DNA of 64,000 bases from Malachius bipustulatus (GCA_910589415.1 OU342638.1:15106014-15170013); one strand, 5' to 3'. Shown: positions 46,165 to 57,759, counted from the first letter of the stretch. Program-made: numbers and translations. Notes: generated by a model not told the origin, from the sequence alone.

Positions 46165-46300
46165 ATGCAAAAGGTTAAATACGTTCGCAGATAAACACGA
46201 GACCGCAGGAGCGTTTCTAGGGAACGTATATTTGTACAGCGGGAAATGCATGAACACTAACGACTTTTTTCATGCATATCCGGCTGCACAATTACGTCCA
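46165..46300. repeat. Hairpin repeat, copy 2
   Basis: Matches copy 1 at 10256-10390: cgagaccgcaggagcg, hairpin 46234-46289 with arms GTACAGC...ATGCATGAA and TTCATGCAT...GCTGCAC, loop start CACTAAC, then CACAATTACG. Confidence 0.7.
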
Positions 46301-46389
46301 TTGCTCGTATCGCTCCGTTCCAGCTGCCGCAGTAATTTTCATCTGTTCAGTTGATATATTCAGAGAAGAAGCAAGTTCTTCCGTTTTTC

Positions 46390-47660
46390 CTACTCTTATA
46401 CTTATATAAATAAGGATATTCTGGATGGGATTCTTTTGGAGTATAATAGGCAAATAAGGCAAATAAAGCAGTTATTAAAGCAGTCTTACAGTGCATAGGT
46501 ATGTAGCCAACACTTCTAACAATTTTAAAAGAGATCCCGAAAGCTTCTGGGGGTTTATTAGGGACACAGAAAGAAGCACGCGCATACCAGGACACATGAT
46601 GAACTATGAGAATAAGTACCAGAATAAACCAAGTGAAACAGTTGACGCATTCATATGCGTATATGGAGTTGAAGTTTCCAATGGCATATCATCAGGATGT
46701 GATGACTATAATAATTACGAGGTTGTCCCCACGATTCCCATGGCATTCGATAGTATTCGTGAGCGTGAGTTGTATACAGCCGCAAAGAAGTTAAAGAATA
46801 AAAATACTCAAGGTCCTGACCAGATTTCTAGTTTTTTGACCAGGGACTGCATATCTGCATTTGTTGTTCCATTGATGTATATTTTTAACCTCAGTATCGG
46901 GACTCAAACTTTTCCTGACGTCTGGAAGCAGAGTAGCCAGATCTTGAAATCGGGAGACACTGGACAGGTCACGAACTAGAGAGCGATTACTGTGCTGTCA
47001 TATTCGCGAAAATTTTTGAGACCGTAATCTATTCGAGAATATATTATCAGGTAAAGCCAATGATATCCGAATTCCCGCATGAGTTTATAGAGGGAAGGTC
47101 GAATTTCACGAATCTCTGCTGTCTTACACAGTTTTGTTCGGAGGTCTTAGATGATCATGGTCAAGTCGACATTATTTTTAGTGATTTTTCTAATAAGGCG
47201 TTTGATAAGATCAGTCATCCTGTCCTACTGACTATAACCTTTTTATGTGCGGGTTCTCCAAAAATTTAATTACGTTTTTGAGGTCATATCTTTCCGGACG
47301 TCGCCAATTTGTAGCTTTTAACGGTTTTAAATCGTCATACTACGAGCTAATTAGCGGAGTACCTCAGGGATCGAACTTAGGTCCATTACTGTTTCTGTTA
47401 TACATTAACGATCTACCCAATGTCATTTAATCGCAAAAACTGCTTTTTGCTGATGACCTGAGGTTTTTTCGAAGAATAGAAAAGGCTATAATTGCGAACT
47501 ATTGCAGACAGATAGAGACAACGTCAACTCATGGTGCGTAAAGAACTCTCTGGCGTTGAGCATAGCGAAATGCAGCATAGTAAACAAAAATAACTGTTCT
47601 ATAGTTCACAAATATTCTATAGGCCATATGAATTTACATAGGTGCAATACTGTCTTAGGA
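46390..47660 (+). pseudogene. Jockey-clade LINE reverse transcriptase
   Basis: An EN-RT linker (46491-46640: NNFKRDPESFWGFIRDTERS) leads to RT fingers (KKLKNKNTQGPDQISSFL, LSIGTQTFPDVWKQSSQILK). After a break comes the palm with IIFSDFSNKAFDKISHPVLL (motif A; the usual DFSKAFD has an extra N), ISGVPQGSNLGPLLFLLYIN (motif B), LLFADDLRFF (intact motif C) and thumb VNSWCVKNSLALSIAKC (47520-47575). At least three frame breaks (46975, 47265, 47430). RNase H is absent, as expected for jockey. It ends near 47660. Confidence 0.9.
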
Positions 47661-48609
47661 AAATTCAGAGGAAAACAAAAAATCCTCCGTGGGAACCCAG
47701 CAGACAACGCAGTGAGTCTTGTTTTGATTTATAAATAGGACTACCAAAAAACAGTGTCCAAGTGTTTCTCACTGAACTTTTTTTTACTGTTAAATAATTG
47801 CTTGTTCTGATTTTTCTAGCATACGTTTGATAATTGTTTCTTTCAGGAGTAACGGGAGGGTTGGTCACTCATCCCGTACTCATTTTGTTAATTCATTAAT
47901 TATGTCGCCTTATTAAAGCTTTGTGCAATGATTGTAAACGAGCTAGTAATTTGTGTATGTGAAATCTGCTCACTAATTAATATTTTGATAGCAAATCGCA
48001 GCCCCTGAGAGGCTTTTGTCCAGATTAGCCCGAGCGATTTCAAACAATATCTACAATTACTCTGTCTTACAAACTTGACTTCTCTGTCAATTTTCAAGTT
48101 AAGATTTGCAATTTTTTTAATTTTCCTATTTTTTCATTTTTTGGGGCTCTCGAAAGAGATCTGTGCAAGAAGCAAATTGTAAGAAAATGTTTTTTCTCAA
48201 TTGGGCGGGCTGCCTAGATGCCACCCAGTAATTTTCTTCCAAATTGTAGAAGTGTTTTGGAATCGCTCGGGCAAATCTGGGCAAAAGGCCGCAACTGCTC
48301 GCCGCATCTACGTTCGATCCAGTAGCATATCGAACGAGTAACAGTTCGATCGACTGTCAGTTCTTCTACTAAAATTTCTTTTCATAGACAATTTCAATAA
48401 GAGGTAAGTACTTATATAGAATCAACAGCCAGCCATCTCTGAAGTTGGTACAAGACGGTAAGCGACTCTATGGGTTGATGACGAGTCTTTATGAGGAGTA
48501 AACTAACTTTCTTAGATGTCGGTAACCAAGGCTGCTGTTTCTTGAAAAAAAATATATCCTCAAGCTGACAGAATTGCCTTTTTGCTTCAAAATTAAGAAA
48601 ATTTGAAGC
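47661..48609. other. No gene seen
   Basis: No supported exon or element; two words ccgagcgatttcaaa (about 48029) and ggaatcgctcgggcaaa (about 48260) form an inverted pair, perhaps the ends of another small foldback. Confidence 0.4.
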
Positions 48610-49272
48610 GTGGAAAGGTTATTCTAAATGAGTGTGAAAAATTCAGAGGCGATTCTTTGGCTCATTCTAAGGAAAAAAGTTCCTTTTAATGTGGGTCCGC
48701 AAATGCATCGTTTTTGAGACACAGGGTATCGAAATAAAGTTTATTTTTCATATATTTTTTTCAAGATATCTCGAGAACTATTTGAGATGCAGAACTCAGC
48801 TTTTGTACATTATATTATTGATACCTACGTATCTTTTTAATACCTACCAATCAATTTTGGTTTTCATGTGTCATTATGGCGAAAATTTTGTCTGTTTTTG
48901 TGCTTGTTTGGAAATATTCGAAGCGAGTTTTTTATCATAAGAGCCAGTTTTTCTCGAAAACGGCTCACGTTTGCAGTTATGACCACGAGTACATTTTTTG
49001 GCGGTTTGAAATTTGCTTTTAAAATGTTAATTTCCACATTGGCGTAGATATTAGGAGCAAAAAAACCCTACGCAACGCTCAAATCTGCGCTACTGTCATG
49101 AAAAAAAATATTATCAAAAAATTCGAAAAAAGTCTTTCCTTGACACCCTGTATCTAGAAACCGTGCATTTGCGGATCAATAAAAACTTTTTTCCTTAGGA
49201 TGAGCTTATAAGGAATAGAATAATCACCCCCTAAAATTTTTCGCACTTGTTTGGGATAACCCTGTATGTGGA
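48610..49272. mobile_element. MITE with diverged inverted arms
   Basis: Left arm gtggaaaggttattct ... aaggaaaaaagt ... ccgcaaatgcatcg ... acacagggtat; the right arm carries the complements (acaccctgtatct, cgtgcatttgcggatc, cttttttcctta, ggataaccctgtatgtgg). Arms about 140 bp, more diverged than in the element at 44676-45538. No transposase. Confidence 0.75.
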
Positions 49273-49299
49273 AGGTCTAGTCGCTGTCGCCTTGGTAAT

Positions 49300-50900
49300 A
49301 ATCACGAAAAAATTAGGGTAGAATTGAAACCCCTCCGCTTCTTAATGAGTGAATGCACGAAAGCAAAGATCTGGGTATTGCTTTGATGCAAAAATTGACC
49401 TGGAACCTACACCTGTAGAATGTCAAAGATAAAAGACCATGATGGCCTGTAGCAGGTCCTTTGCCAAAACGTGTGGTCTTAAACCAATTATGGTACATTG
49501 GCTGTCCGCCGCTGTGATAAGATCTACACTAACATATGGCTGTCTATTCTGGTGGTCCAAAGTCAGTCAGACACATGCCTCTGAGAAACTTCAATGTGCT
49601 CAAAGGTTAGCACGCCCGTCCAGAACGAGAGCCATGAGCACAACTTCAACAGCAGCCTTGGAAGCCATACTTTGACAACTATTTATATTAGAAGCGAGGT
49701 GCACGAATGGAGGCTTATAGGCTAAAGCAAAACCACATCTGGAGAGAACCCAGACTAGTAGCAATAATCCATAATAACTAGTAAAATCACTCGTACATTA
49801 TTTTTAATGCGTTCTGATGATATGAGTCCAAAACGCGCACTATTTGACAAAGCTTCAACAAAACATTCAAGCCAAGAGCTTTTGTCTTGTCTACCAATGG
49901 CCAGTAGGTATTTACCTACTTCTATGCACACCGAGGGGCACTAAACTCAGTTTTGGCACTAAGGTTACCTGGGGTGTATCTTATGGCACAAACCAAAACC
50001 ACCGTGATCTTTATTTTGATTATTTTGATTTCAAAATATTCAAGGTCTTAATTGACTGGGAAGTAGGAAGAATAGAAGCGAATAATGGAATATTCTGCGT
50101 CTAAAAAAGGACTGATATGGTACAGCGAGGCCACCAAAACAGACACGGGAACAGATGTAGTATATGTATGCCCCTGGAGATACACACGACAACATTAGAA
50201 CCGAAATATAATACAATTGAGCAATTTATTGCAATGTTAGAAGGAATTACCAAGGTAATGAAACCCATATTCTCTCCGGCATTCAGGTTAGCCTGAAGGC
50301 TCTTGCTTGCTACAAAATAAAAAATTATTTGGGAACGATGCCTCAATGATCTGCTGAGAAAACATTGTAACACTTGTTTGGGTGCCGGTCCATCGAGGGA
50401 TAGCTGGAAACGAGTCTGCAGACGAACTAGACAGGAAAGGCTCTACAGCGGTCTTTCTTATTGGCCCGAACCAGTGTGTAGAATCCCCAAAAAAATTTAA
50501 AATAAAATCTGCCAAGGAAATACTGCTCCTAAACAGAACACAGATCAGGACAGTGGTGGAACTTCTGCTCACGCCGACACTGCCATCTGAACAACATCTG
50601 CATAAGGTAGGCATCATCTACACAGCAAGGCCACTATGCAGACTTTGAATTAAGGAAGACGAGACAGCTTACCATGTAACTTTTGAGGGTCCGGCACTCG
50701 CACGAAACCGCTATACAGTCATGGGGAAATCAGCCCCAAAAACCTGCGGGTAAGAAACTCTTTGGCTAACAGAGTGTTGAACTATGTGAAAGACACTGAA
50801 CTGTTCGAGCAGGTAAGGACAAGATAAACATGGAAGGTGTAAATAATCTTGCATGGCTGTAGTATCAGGGATCACAAAACCGTCTTCCGTACCAATTTAG
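49300..50900 (+). pseudogene. RNase H-type LINE fragment (thumb, RNase H half, C-terminus)
   Basis: Starts right after the MITE with thumb words (DLGIALMQKLTWNLHL, about 49370-49420), then 49439-49675: SFAKTCGLKPIMVHWL, TLTYGCLFWWSK, STTSTAALEAIL. RNase H is represented by its last part at 50370-50450 (HRGIAGNESADELDRKGS) and the C-terminal region (KEILLLNRTQIRTVVELL, then a CCHC-like ETAYHVTFEGPALAR where one C is G). The DGSK half is not visible. It is related to the intronic piece at 23600-23980. Confidence 0.8.
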
Positions 50901-51616
50901 AAACAACAAACAAAGAAGCACTGAAGGTGTAGATGTTCAAATTTCTTTAAAAAAATTGGGAAGGTCTCTTGGCATGGAAACTATTTTAATTAGTCATTTC
51001 CCTAATTCCTGTGACTTAAACCACACAAGATGACGCAAACGCAAACGACATTTTTTTGTTCCAAGGAAGAGCTTCAGAATGAAAGATTCAAATCCCGATA
51101 CAATATTACTTGTCACAAAAATGAGAGATACCAACATAATATTAAATTACAAATATTAACAAAAATACTCTTGTAGAAAATGATGGTAGGCGGTGTTTTG
51201 TGACACTTAATTCACGGATAGAAACCTTAATATGCTTGTGTGATCATAAAAACTCCTCAACAGCGGCGAAGACAAGTTCATGACGGACTATAGGTACATT
51301 TAATCTAAAGCATGGCAGTGATAGAATTATTATGCCACAAAATGCTGCTGAATTTAAAGACAATCTAGACTGAACCGTGAAAGTAATTCTAGGCATATCT
51401 TGACAAGAAGTTGAAGGAGTAAATTGATTCAAATCGAAAGTGAACTTTAGAATACGGGCAGGCCAAAACAAAGTTCCAGTTTCTCCTATAGCTTACTAGC
51501 ATGGTTGCCAACAATTCACTTTTAGGGAGGCATTCAGTCGGTTTGACTTAGACGACGTTTAAGCGGCTTTTGAGTCTCGTTGGCTGGTTCAAATATTTTT
51601 ATTTTGCCTCATAATT
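50901..51616. other. No gene seen
   Basis: Only chance ORFs; no recognised element. Confidence 0.4.
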
Positions 51617-51760
51617 ATACAGGGTGTTTCGCGAGGAGCCTCATTTTGGATAGTGTGTTCAGGGGGTCAAAAAAAGTCTAATAAACATATCAAATTTACA
51701 ACTATTTTTTGACTCAAGTGAACTGTAATGCATTATTGGAAAAAAGGTAAATTTTATCCC
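51617..51760. repeat. Single MITE end, TATACAGGGTGTTTCGCGAG
   Basis: A terminal sequence of the TATACAGGGTG type faces right, but I find no matching opposite end before the R4-like element at 52290, so this copy is probably truncated. Confidence 0.5.
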
Positions 51761-52258
51761 TGTTTCAGAATTAGCGATCAAGGTCACCAGACCTCACTCC
51801 GCCCGCCAGATTTATTCCCTTTAAGAGATAGTTGAAATCGTTTCAAAAGTGTATAAAAAAATACAAAACAAAAGCGCACACTAAAGAGACACAACTCGAT
51901 CAATGAACCAACCACCCAGTACTTATCAGAGATGATCTTCAACGAGCTACTGAATCAATACACAAACGGGATGACTGAAAAAATAGAAATAAAAATAAAT
52001 CGAAGCCCCTTATAGAGATGAGGCGCTCCTGGAAGTGTTCCCTCAATGCCATCAATGCCCTTGAAGTGTGAGTCGTTGCTCCGACCTGCTGGAATCAAAA
52101 TATTGTCAAGGAATGTTCAATTCGCCAAGTCGCGAATAAAAAAATTTTAGCACTTATCTGAATTCACTGTAACTGTGACCTCATTGTCTTCAAGAAACGA
52201 AGGACCAACAATCCCAGATGAGAAAATTACACACTACTCTGTGACTTAAGATGAATGC

Positions 52259-52289
<31 letters not shown>

Positions 52290-52290
52290 T
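52259..52290. repeat. TAA microsatellite (left flank of R4-like element)
   Basis: About ten perfect TAA units directly before the LINE sequence, matching the (AAT)n at 55772-55787 after its 3' end. Confidence 0.95.
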
Positions 52291-55200
52291 CTGTTCTTAA
52301 TAATTCTGTTACTACAAAGCAACAGAATTAGAAACAATAGCAACTGGATATAGACACCAACTTCATAGACTGTTCACCGACACATACCCACATTTAAGGC
52401 AAAAAGTGACAGAACAAAGATTGATTGATCAGAAAAATATGATTATAAAAAAGAACATACTTTCACCAATTCAGCTACAAGACATCAAAGAAAAAATAGC
52501 TAAGGAATTAAATCCATCACAACCAAATACAAGCTCATTATCACAGAACAGAAACCCTAATGGGACAGAAGCTCAACAGGATACACCAGCTACACTAAAT
52601 GAAGACCCAATTTCGCAAGCAACACAAACCACTAATGAAACAGAAAATCAACAAAATACACCAACTGCGCTAAATGAAAACTCAATACCAAGATCAATAC
52701 CAACAACTATACCACCACAAGAAATTATAAACGAAATAGAAACAAATATAATTAAGTGGAGAGGATCAAACCCTAACACCAGACCAAGCCTTCCCAGGCT
52801 GAACATAAATAGTCACTCACAACAAATCATAAAGATAGTTAACAAAGACATCATTAAGAAATATATCAATGAAGATACAAATCTAGAAGAACTACACCTC
52901 GTCATATATACCTGTGCCACCGCAATTCTAACCCTTAACAAACAGAAAATAATAAACAACCACAACTGTAAACCGAAAACATTCAAAAAACCAAACTGGA
53001 AAATCAGGCTGGAGAAAAAAATAGAATTCCTCAGAAAAGAAATCGGTAGAACGACACAATATCTTAATGGAAACAACAGCAAAAAACTAATAAAACACTT
53101 CACTCAGTCAAACTCCAACAAAATAAATGTTGCAATAGAAACACTAGAATCATTAAAACAGAAGCTCGCTCTCTACGCAGCCAGACTAAAACGTTACACC
53201 CGATCAAATGACAGGAAAAATCAAAACTATATTTTTAAAAACAGAGAGAAAACATTTTATAATAATGTGTGCAACAAGGTAACAGATATCAATATAAAAC
53301 CACCATCCAAAGAACAAATAACAGAATTTTGGAGCAACATATGGTCAAACCCAACCCATCATAATGACAAAGCAGAATGGATCAAACAGGAAATACGCAA
53401 ACAGCAGAAAACACCTCAACAAACAGACTATGAAATAACTCAAGAAGAATTAAGCCACACAATCAGAAAAACACAAAACTGGAAGTGCCCAGGCCCAGAC
53501 AAACTACACAACTACTGGTATAAACAGTTCACTTCAGTGCATACAAACCTTGCTAACCAAATAAACAATATAATCCAAAACCCACATCTCATGCCACACT
53601 TCCTCACAGAGGGCACAACATACATAAAACCTAAAAACCAACAAACAGAAAACCCAGCCAACTACAGACCCATCACGTGTCTATCCACTTTATATAAAAT
53701 AATTACAGCCATCGTGTGTAACAAAATAGAGAATCACCTTACTACAAACAACATTCTCACCGAAGAACAGAAGGGATGCCGCAGAGGCGGCAAAGGCTGT
53801 AAGGAACAGCTAATAATAGACACCACCATAATGAAACAAGCAGAAAAAGATAAGAGAAATATCCACATTGCCTACATAGACTATAAAAAAGCTTTCGACA
53901 TGATACCACACAGCTGGCTTTCGAAAATCCTGCAGATCTACAAAATACACCCCATAATCGAACAATTCTTAACAACAATCATTAATAATTGGAGAACAAA
54001 AATCATCCTAACCACAAATTCAGAAATCATACAAACGGACCAGATAAATATCCGACGTGGTATTTTCCAGGGAGACGCATTGAGCGCCTTATGGTTCTGC
54101 CTCTCTCTGAATCCATTATCAAACACTCTCAATAACACCAAACTTGGATACCAAATCAAACATAACAAACGGGTTATCTACATCATAAACCATCTAATGT
54201 ATATAGACGACATTAAAATCTACACATCAACGCGACCACAATTACAACAGTTACTCGGAACAATAGAAACAATATCAACAGACATAAAAATGGAGTTCGG
54301 AGTGGACAAATGCAAAACACTTCACCTGGAAAAGGGGAAACTAACTCAGGAACCAAATCATCAAGTACTGAATAATCAAACATTGCAACAACTACACCCT
54401 AATGACCTGTATAAATATCTGGGATTTCAACAAAGCTTCAAACTTAATCACACCGAAATAAAATCACAGCTTCAGGCAGAATATGAAAAAAGACTAAATC
54501 AACTTCTTAAAACACACTTGATCTCGGGAAATCTATTTAAAGCCATTAACACTTACGCGATCCCCATTCTCACCTACTCCTTCGGAATCATCAAATGGTC
54601 GACCACAGACCTGGAAAACATAAACATGCGAACAAGAACTGCCCTTACGAAAAATAGAATACTGCACCCCAACTCATGTAAGGAAAGATTCAACATAAGC
54701 AGAAAAGAAGGAGGGAGAGGAATAATAGACCTACATTCACTACATGCCAAACAATTGAATTCACTCCAGACATACTTCCGCTCAAAAGAACACAAACTAC
54801 ACAAAGCAATAGTGCATACTGACAAGAACTACACACCGCTGAATCTTCATTCACAAACACCAACTGATCAACATCCAAGAACAGTCGAACAAAAAAAAGA
54901 GATATGGTCCTCTAAGGCTCTATATGGCAGACACTACAATCAAGTCAATAACTCCAATATTAACAAAAAGCTGTCGTATAGATTTTTGGAAAACGGTCTT
55001 CTCTTTCCTGAAACCGAAGGCTTTCTTCTTGCCATCCAGGACCAAGTAATTGCCACCAATAACTACAGAAAGCACATATTAAAAGATGCAACAATAGTCA
55101 GTGACGCATGTAGAAAATGCCAACAATTTCCAGAGACAATAGATCACATCACCTCTGGTTGCAAGCTCCTTGCAGGAACTGCATATACTGATAGACACAA

Positions 55201-55775
55201 CACAGTAGCAAAAATAATACACCAAGCCATTGGACTCCACTACAATCTTCATGCAGACTCTCAACCCTACTACAAATACACACCGCAAACAATACTGGAA
55301 AATCAGGATCACAAATTATATTGGGACCTCACCATCCAAACTGATAAAACAATCATGCACAATAGGCCAGATATCACGCTTGTAAATAAAAAAGAACACG
55401 TAACATTCATCATTGACATCGCAGTTCCATCAGACTCCAACATAACAAATAAATACGCAGAAAAGAAAACTAAATATCAACCATTAGCCATAGAAGTTGA
55501 AAGGATATGGAAACAGAAGTCGATTTACATCTTACCCTTTATAATATCAGTAACTGGAATCACGCCGCACACATTCACACAACATCTCACACAACTCCAG
55601 CTGCCACATTACATACATGCACAGGCGCAAAAAGCAACGATACTTCAAACATGCAACATCACTCGAAACTTCTTAAATCAAAGATAATCAAATCTGTGTA
55701 GACTTGGCACGAGCCCGTCTGCATGGATAATCTCACCAGCTATGATGCTGAGAATGCTGAGAATGAATCGAAAAT
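52291..55775 (+). mobile_element. R4/Dong-like non-LTR retrotransposon in a TAA target
   Basis: The element consists of a single long ORF, an 85-base 3' UTR (containing gcacgagcccgtctgcatgg and a repeated gctgagaatgct word) and no poly-A tail. TAA repeats lie on both sides, as known for Dong of Bombyx mori, which inserts into (TAA)n. The microsatellite meets the coding frame almost directly at the left, with no ATG in the open frame before residue 12 of the listed ORF, so the 5' UTR and the N-terminal zinc-finger/myb-like part usual in the clade appear to be missing (5' truncation). Confidence 0.85.
52406..55687 (+). CDS. R4/Dong-like reverse transcriptase with restriction-like endonuclease
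   Basis: Uninterrupted for 1093 codons; the frame is open from 52304. The listed start is a GTG, so it marks only the open frame; the first ATG is at 52439 and the true start was probably lost. Domains: K/N/Q-rich N-terminal region (1-300); RT about 340-720 with NYRPITCLSTLYK (419-431), motif A AYIDYKKAFDMIP (489-501), motif B RRGIFQGDALSALWFCL (550-566) and motif C YIDD (599-602); thumb KYLGFQQSFK, INTYAIPILTYSFGIIKW; CCHC finger C902-C905-H914-C919; restriction-like endonuclease with RPD (987-989) and FIIDIAVPSD (1001-1010), D1004 the likely second acid. The EN nicks target DNA and the RT primes on it. RLE at the C-terminus after a CCHC, and no APE domain, place it in the R2/R4 group. Base use is A-rich, unlike the other, broken LINEs here. 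Confidence 0.95.
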   Translation: MTEQRLIDQKNMIIKKNILSPIQLQDIKEKIAKELNPSQPNTSSLSQNRNPNGTEAQQDTPATLNEDPISQATQTTNETENQQNTPTALNENSIPRSIPTTIPPQEIINEIETNIIKWRGSNPNTRPSLPRLNINSHSQQIIKIVNKDIIKKYINEDTNLEELHLVIYTCATAILTLNKQKIINNHNCKPKTFKKPNWKIRLEKKIEFLRKEIGRTTQYLNGNNSKKLIKHFTQSNSNKINVAIETLESLKQKLALYAARLKRYTRSNDRKNQNYIFKNREKTFYNNVCNKVTDINIKPPSKEQITEFWSNIWSNPTHHNDKAEWIKQEIRKQQKTPQQTDYEITQEELSHTIRKTQNWKCPGPDKLHNYWYKQFTSVHTNLANQINNIIQNPHLMPHFLTEGTTYIKPKNQQTENPANYRPITCLSTLYKIITAIVCNKIENHLTTNNILTEEQKGCRRGGKGCKEQLIIDTTIMKQAEKDKRNIHIAYIDYKKAFDMIPHSWLSKILQIYKIHPIIEQFLTTIINNWRTKIILTTNSEIIQTDQINIRRGIFQGDALSALWFCLSLNPLSNTLNNTKLGYQIKHNKRVIYIINHLMYIDDIKIYTSTRPQLQQLLGTIETISTDIKMEFGVDKCKTLHLEKGKLTQEPNHQVLNNQTLQQLHPNDLYKYLGFQQSFKLNHTEIKSQLQAEYEKRLNQLLKTHLISGNLFKAINTYAIPILTYSFGIIKWSTTDLENINMRTRTALTKNRILHPNSCKERFNISRKEGGRGIIDLHSLHAKQLNSLQTYFRSKEHKLHKAIVHTDKNYTPLNLHSQTPTDQHPRTVEQKKEIWSSKALYGRHYNQVNNSNINKKLSYRFLENGLLFPETEGFLLAIQDQVIATNNYRKHILKDATIVSDACRKCQQFPETIDHITSGCKLLAGTAYTDRHNTVAKIIHQAIGLHYNLHADSQPYYKYTPQTILENQDHKLYWDLTIQTDKTIMHNRPDITLVNKKEHVTFIIDIAVPSDSNITNKYAEKKTKYQPLAIEVERIWKQKSIYILPFIISVTGITPHTFTQHLTQLQLPHYIHAQAQKATILQTCNITRNFLNQR

Positions 55776-56399
55776 AATAATAATAATTTTATTTCCTTAC
55801 AGGTTAATAACCCAATTACAAGGAAACTTAAACATAGATAGGTTTACATAAAATAGTCCTAAAAATAAACTGATTTAATACATTAAAAATAATAACAAAA
55901 AATAATACCCTAGCAGTCAAGAACATGGCCCACATTTTACGACAACAATATACCTACTATAGTATAATATGACAAGAGGAAAAATTAAGAATAAAAAAAT
56001 ACCAGTGGTAAACAGCTGAAGATAAGCAAGCAATTTTTGCATCATAAGTACACTCATAATAATTATTCTACTTTGGTTAGATCAAATCTTTCAATTTTAC
56101 TGACAGTTGTGTAGAAGACAGCAGTCTCACATGAGATTAAGTTCATTAGGACACAACTTCAATAGATTGGAGACTGATTTAGAACTGTACGCGTCTTAAT
56201 AAAATATCAAAAATGTATCAAAAATGCTAGTATACAGTAGATATACGAGACCTGACTTAGATGGAATTGAGTATCGCAGGAGTATTATAACAAAAATATC
56301 CTGCAGATCGTTCTACTCCCCTACAATGAAATTGTAAATGTAAAAAACGACAATAATGTTTATGTCCTTGATCTTTGCGCATTCTAAAATTTAACACTA
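55772..56399. repeat. AAT repeat and AT-rich retroposon-like tail
   Basis: (AAT)n at 55772-55787 ends the R4-like element. On the minus strand the next bases read as GGAAATAAAATTATTATT, like a retroposon 3' end similar to 42180-42207. Beyond 55830 I see only AT-rich sequence with no ORF. Confidence 0.45.
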
Positions 56400-57010
56400 A
56401 TAAAAGTAGAAACAATCCACTGGGCATCTATGTGTTTTCCGAATGATTCCGACCAGAACTACCCTTCCTCACAATGTACGGACAATTGTTCCTATACTTT
56501 AAAACTATGTCCTTATCACCGTTGGCTACTCCAGTCCTAAACTCCTGGATGGTTGCTCTATTCACCCTACGCTGGACATCAGTGAGGTCAGCATGAAAGT
56601 GGTGCCGGCGATCACCATTGCGTTTATTTGATCGTAGTACATCCTTGGCTTTGATGTACGATGCTAATAACGCCTTTGATGAAATTATCTGAATTGATGT
56701 CAGTTAAGTAGAGCATGTTCTGCTTGTTGACGCATCCACTCAGGTGAAAATGGATTCCATCACTGAAAAAAAGCAAGTGCCTCCTTTGAAACGCCTCACA
56801 TGCGTTCCTCCAAGAATTGAAGTCGCGTTCGGAGAGTTGCTGTACAATCGCCCACTTGTATGGATGGTAATGAAGGTTATCGTGAAGAAGTTACGTCAAT
56901 GAGCGATCTTGGAAATCCAAGATAGACTAATGTTTGAGCGCAGAACGCCAGAGAGACGGCAAAATTGAAGTTCCACTGCCTCAATGTTCTCAGGTGATCT
57001 GACGAATCCA
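56400..57010 (-). pseudogene. Tc1/mariner-superfamily (DDE_3) transposase fossil
   Basis: On the minus strand in broken frames: RSPENIEAVELQFC and ISLSWISKIAH (helix-turn-helix end; families read 'V.SPENI.AV' and 'LGISRSSL.RIL'). Then LHYHPYKWAIVQQLSERDF, LLFFSDGIHFHLSGCVNKQN (families FSDEAHFHLxGYVNKQN, so the catalytic D is followed by G-I instead of E-A), and a C-terminal DLTDVQRRVNRATIQEF near 56590-56540. Stops and frameshifts abound and the middle catalytic block is missing, so it is inactive. The family is the DUF4817/DDE_3 type common in arthropod genomes. Confidence 0.75.
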
Positions 57011-57759
57011 TTTCTTCGTCTTCTCTTTATTGCGGTTTGTGGCCCATATGACAAGGCCCAACGGGGCTACATTAAAGCGACTTTGGAAAACACGATGTGT
57101 TGTGATCACATAACACCTCTTCGAAAAGTAGGCCTCGACGGCAAACGCACCATGCTCACTGTTTCAACACATGATGGCACTGTCAGAGAAACAAAGAAAA
57201 TTTTAGAATAACGCCTGTTCAATGAGACCAGCCCACCCCTCTATGACCTCTTTGGCCTGAATGCTATACCTTTTTCAAAAAAGGAAGTAATGCTACCGCA
57301 CCTTTACTTCCTCTCGTTGATCCAATTTTATCAATGGAAGAGTCTCGAACAGAGAGTATTATACTGAAGCCGTGTACCCGGAAATAAACGTGGTAATTCA
57401 ATGATCGAGTAACCATCAGGAAGGTCTCCAGAAAGCCTTGGTGAGCGGATCGTTAAGCCTTTCCAAAGTAACGAAACTCTTTGATTACCCAAGGTCTGTC
57501 TTTCAATAATCCCTAACCTTTTCAGTTTCATTGTTTAGAAACTGACAACCAATCTAAAACTAAACTAACCTGTTACAATAATAGGTAAATAAATAAAAAC
57601 ATGTTTGTTTATAATAATTATTATTATTTTTAATTAGTCACATATATTACAAACGTCAATGTCAGTGTTATAAATTATTCAGACTGACATAACTACCCAA
57701 ACTCATAATCGTGATTATACATTTTAAAAAGATATCTCACTTTTCGTATTTTTTCTAGG
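57011..57759. other. Probable N-terminal flank of the transposase, then no gene
   Basis: Minus-strand words continue the transposase N-terminus weakly to about 57250. A + strand 75-codon frame (56984-57211) has no recognised domain and is probably a shadow. 57540-57759 is AT-rich spacer. Confidence 0.4.

Noticed and set aside
48689..48940. 83-codon hydrophobic ORF
   Set aside because: It is within the MITE at 48610-49272, made of T-rich sequence, with no known domain.
51080..51096. GATTCAAATCCC as a tRNA B box
   Set aside because: No A box or cloverleaf can be formed in the preceding 70 bases.
53757..55312. Several minus-strand ORFs under the R4-like gene
   Set aside because: They are antisense shadows of the long RT frame; cysteine/valine-rich translations reflect its A-rich coding strand.
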